Shown here: piece after piece, positions 7,558 to 7,985 of the stretch
Layout: the number at the start of each line of letters is the position of its first letter
Position numbering within the stretch: position 1 is the first letter of the stretch
Assembly (NCBI GenBank): GCA_964409635.1
Contig: CAYPEL010000129.1
Span: 1-7,985 of the forward strand
Reading direction: 5' to 3'
Origin: CAYPEL01 sp964409635
Lineage (GTDB): Bacteria > Pseudomonadota > Gammaproteobacteria > DSM-19610
Length of the DNA: 7,985 nucleotides
The notes under the pieces: generated by a model
What the model saw: the letters and a program-made list of their open reading frames with translations, nothing else
What the model was told of the DNA's origin: nothing
Database searches by the model: none
Made by a program: the position numbers and the translations under genes

Positions 7558-7581
7558 AAAAAAACCGGCGCAGAGCGCCGG
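7558..7581 (-). terminator. Intrinsic terminator after the DUF2892 gene
   Basis: On the minus strand the stem CCGGCG / CGCCGG (7576-7581 with 7565-7570) encloses a 5-nt loop and is followed by seven Ts (7558-7564). It lies about 30 bp after the DUF2892 stop and about 58 bp before mfd. An outer pairing, CTTGCC with GGCAAG (7580-7585 and 7550-7555), could form an alternative larger hairpin spanning the T tract. It separates the sulfur-related operon from mfd. Confidence 0.88.
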
Positions 7582-7611
7582 CAAGGGAGATTGGCAGGTT
7601 AGCTACCCGGA

Positions 7612-7821
7612 TCAGGCTTGTTGACGTTTCCCAAACAGGGCATTCATTATCGCCATGCCCGGACAGATGCCCGTGATGGCGGCAAATATGAAAAATGCAG
7701 CCGGGACGTATAAGAACCAGTGGACAGTATTAAATCCGGTTAACCAGATGCCCAGCCAGAGCATGCCGCCTGCGAAGAGTAAAAACATACGGAGTGGCGA
7801 GCCCACTTTTAAATTAATCAT
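7612..7821 (-). CDS. DUF2892 / YgaP-like small inner-membrane protein
   Basis: A 69-residue protein with two membrane segments, roughly residues 11-30 and 34-52, separated by a short turn, and a basic end (GKRQQA). It carries the GICP motif at 51-54, matching the conserved Cys-Pro found in DUF2892 proteins and in the membrane part of the rhodanese YgaP. The exact function of the free-standing form is unknown; the family is commonly found with rhodanese, TusA and DsrE-like proteins in sulfane-sulfur trafficking. The start is supported by AAAGGAG at 7830-7836, 8 nt upstream. It follows a DsrE-like gene by 36 bp on the same strand and is closed by the terminator at 7558-7581, so the two probably form one transcript. 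Confidence 0.85.
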   Translation of the reverse strand: MINLKVGSPLRMFLLFAGGMLWLGIWLTGFNTVHWFLYVPAAFFIFAAITGICPGMAIMNALFGKRQQA

Positions 7822-7847
7822 CGGTCAATCTCCTTTAACTGACTCAT
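7818..7847 (-). other. Nine-codon reading frame overlapping the DUF2892 start
   Basis: An ATG at 7847-7845, preceded by AGGA 5 nt upstream, opens a frame MSQLKEIDR that stops at TGA 7820-7818 and overlaps the DUF2892 start as ATGA. It begins 10 nt after the DsrE-like stop and contains the DUF2892 ribosome binding site. It may be a translational-coupling leader or chance; no homology can be claimed for nine residues. Confidence 0.2.
7830..7836 (-). promoter_or_regulatory. Ribosome binding site of the DUF2892 gene
   Basis: AAAGGAG on the minus strand, 8 nt before the ATG at 7821, is a strong match to the Shine-Dalgarno consensus and fixes the start of this small gene. Confidence 0.75.
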
Positions 7848-7857
7848 ATAAATCCTG

Positions 7858-7985
7858 CTAAATAAATAAACAGACATCTGAATCTTTGGCAATCGGTAAG
7901 AAGTAGGTTGCACCCACGTAGTCACTTACTTCAGGAATAAAGTCGTCCTGACTGAAACCAAACACATCAACGGTCATTTGGCAGG
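7858..7985 (-). CDS. DsrE/DsrF/DrsH-like protein, C-terminal end (partial)
   Basis: The frame enters from the right edge and ends at TAG 7860-7858, giving the last 41 residues of a protein. They begin CQMTVDVFGFSQDDFIPEVS and end DSDVCLFI. The CQM-x-x-D pattern with a following hydrophobic, acidic stretch and a terminal LFI is typical of the DsrE2 (DsrE/F/DrsH-like) group, small proteins that carry or transfer sulfane sulfur. The cysteine of CQM is the conserved one of that group and the likely persulfide carrier. A second cysteine lies four residues from the end. Only this fragment is in the window, so full length and the presence of an N-terminal membrane segment cannot be judged. It is followed by the DUF2892 gene, in agreement with a sulfur-relay operon. 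Confidence 0.72.
   Translation of the reverse strand, partial: CQMTVDVFGFSQDDFIPEVSDYVGATYFLPIAKDSDVCLFI

Overview
The window looks like a chromosomal segment of a gammaproteobacterium. The evidence is a long FadE-type acyl-CoA dehydrogenase (829 residues, close to the 814-residue E. coli enzyme), a full-length Mfd transcription-repair coupling factor, and a CsiV-family gene immediately downstream of mfd, an arrangement I associate with gammaproteobacteria such as Pseudomonas. The genus cannot be fixed from the sequence alone.

Layout, left to right. (1) Positions 1-32 may hold the first codons of an unidentified minus-strand gene downstream of fadE. (2) 71-2560, minus: fadE, the first oxidation step of fatty-acid beta-oxidation. 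(3) 2561-2703: a 143-bp divergent regulatory region with a good sigma70-like fadE promoter and a perfect 12-bp palindrome just downstream of it. (4) 2704-3375, plus: an AT-rich TetR-family regulator gene, a natural candidate for local control of fadE. (5) 3376-3440: a short spacer carrying a GTTTTCC triplet repeat and a motif that resembles a dispersed repeat or mobile-element end. (6) 4024-7500 then 3440-4021, minus: mfd followed 2 bp later by csiV, a tight operon. (7) 7558-7581: an intrinsic terminator on the minus strand that closes the next operon. (8) 7858-7985 (partial) then 7612-7821, minus: the C-terminal end of a DsrE/DsrF/DrsH-like protein and a small DUF2892/YgaP-like membrane protein, a pairing typical of sulfur (persulfide) handling.

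Functionally there are three unrelated blocks: fatty-acid oxidation with a probable local repressor, DNA repair plus envelope assembly, and a sulfur-relay module. No CRISPR array, RNA gene, complete mobile element or defence system is visible. The content is mainly ordinary housekeeping and metabolism, and I see no evidence for a novel multi-gene system. The parts most worth a second look are the fadE/TetR control region, the repeat-like spacer at 3386-3440 and the overlap at the DsrE2/DUF2892 junction. No gene-free stretch exceeds 300 bases.
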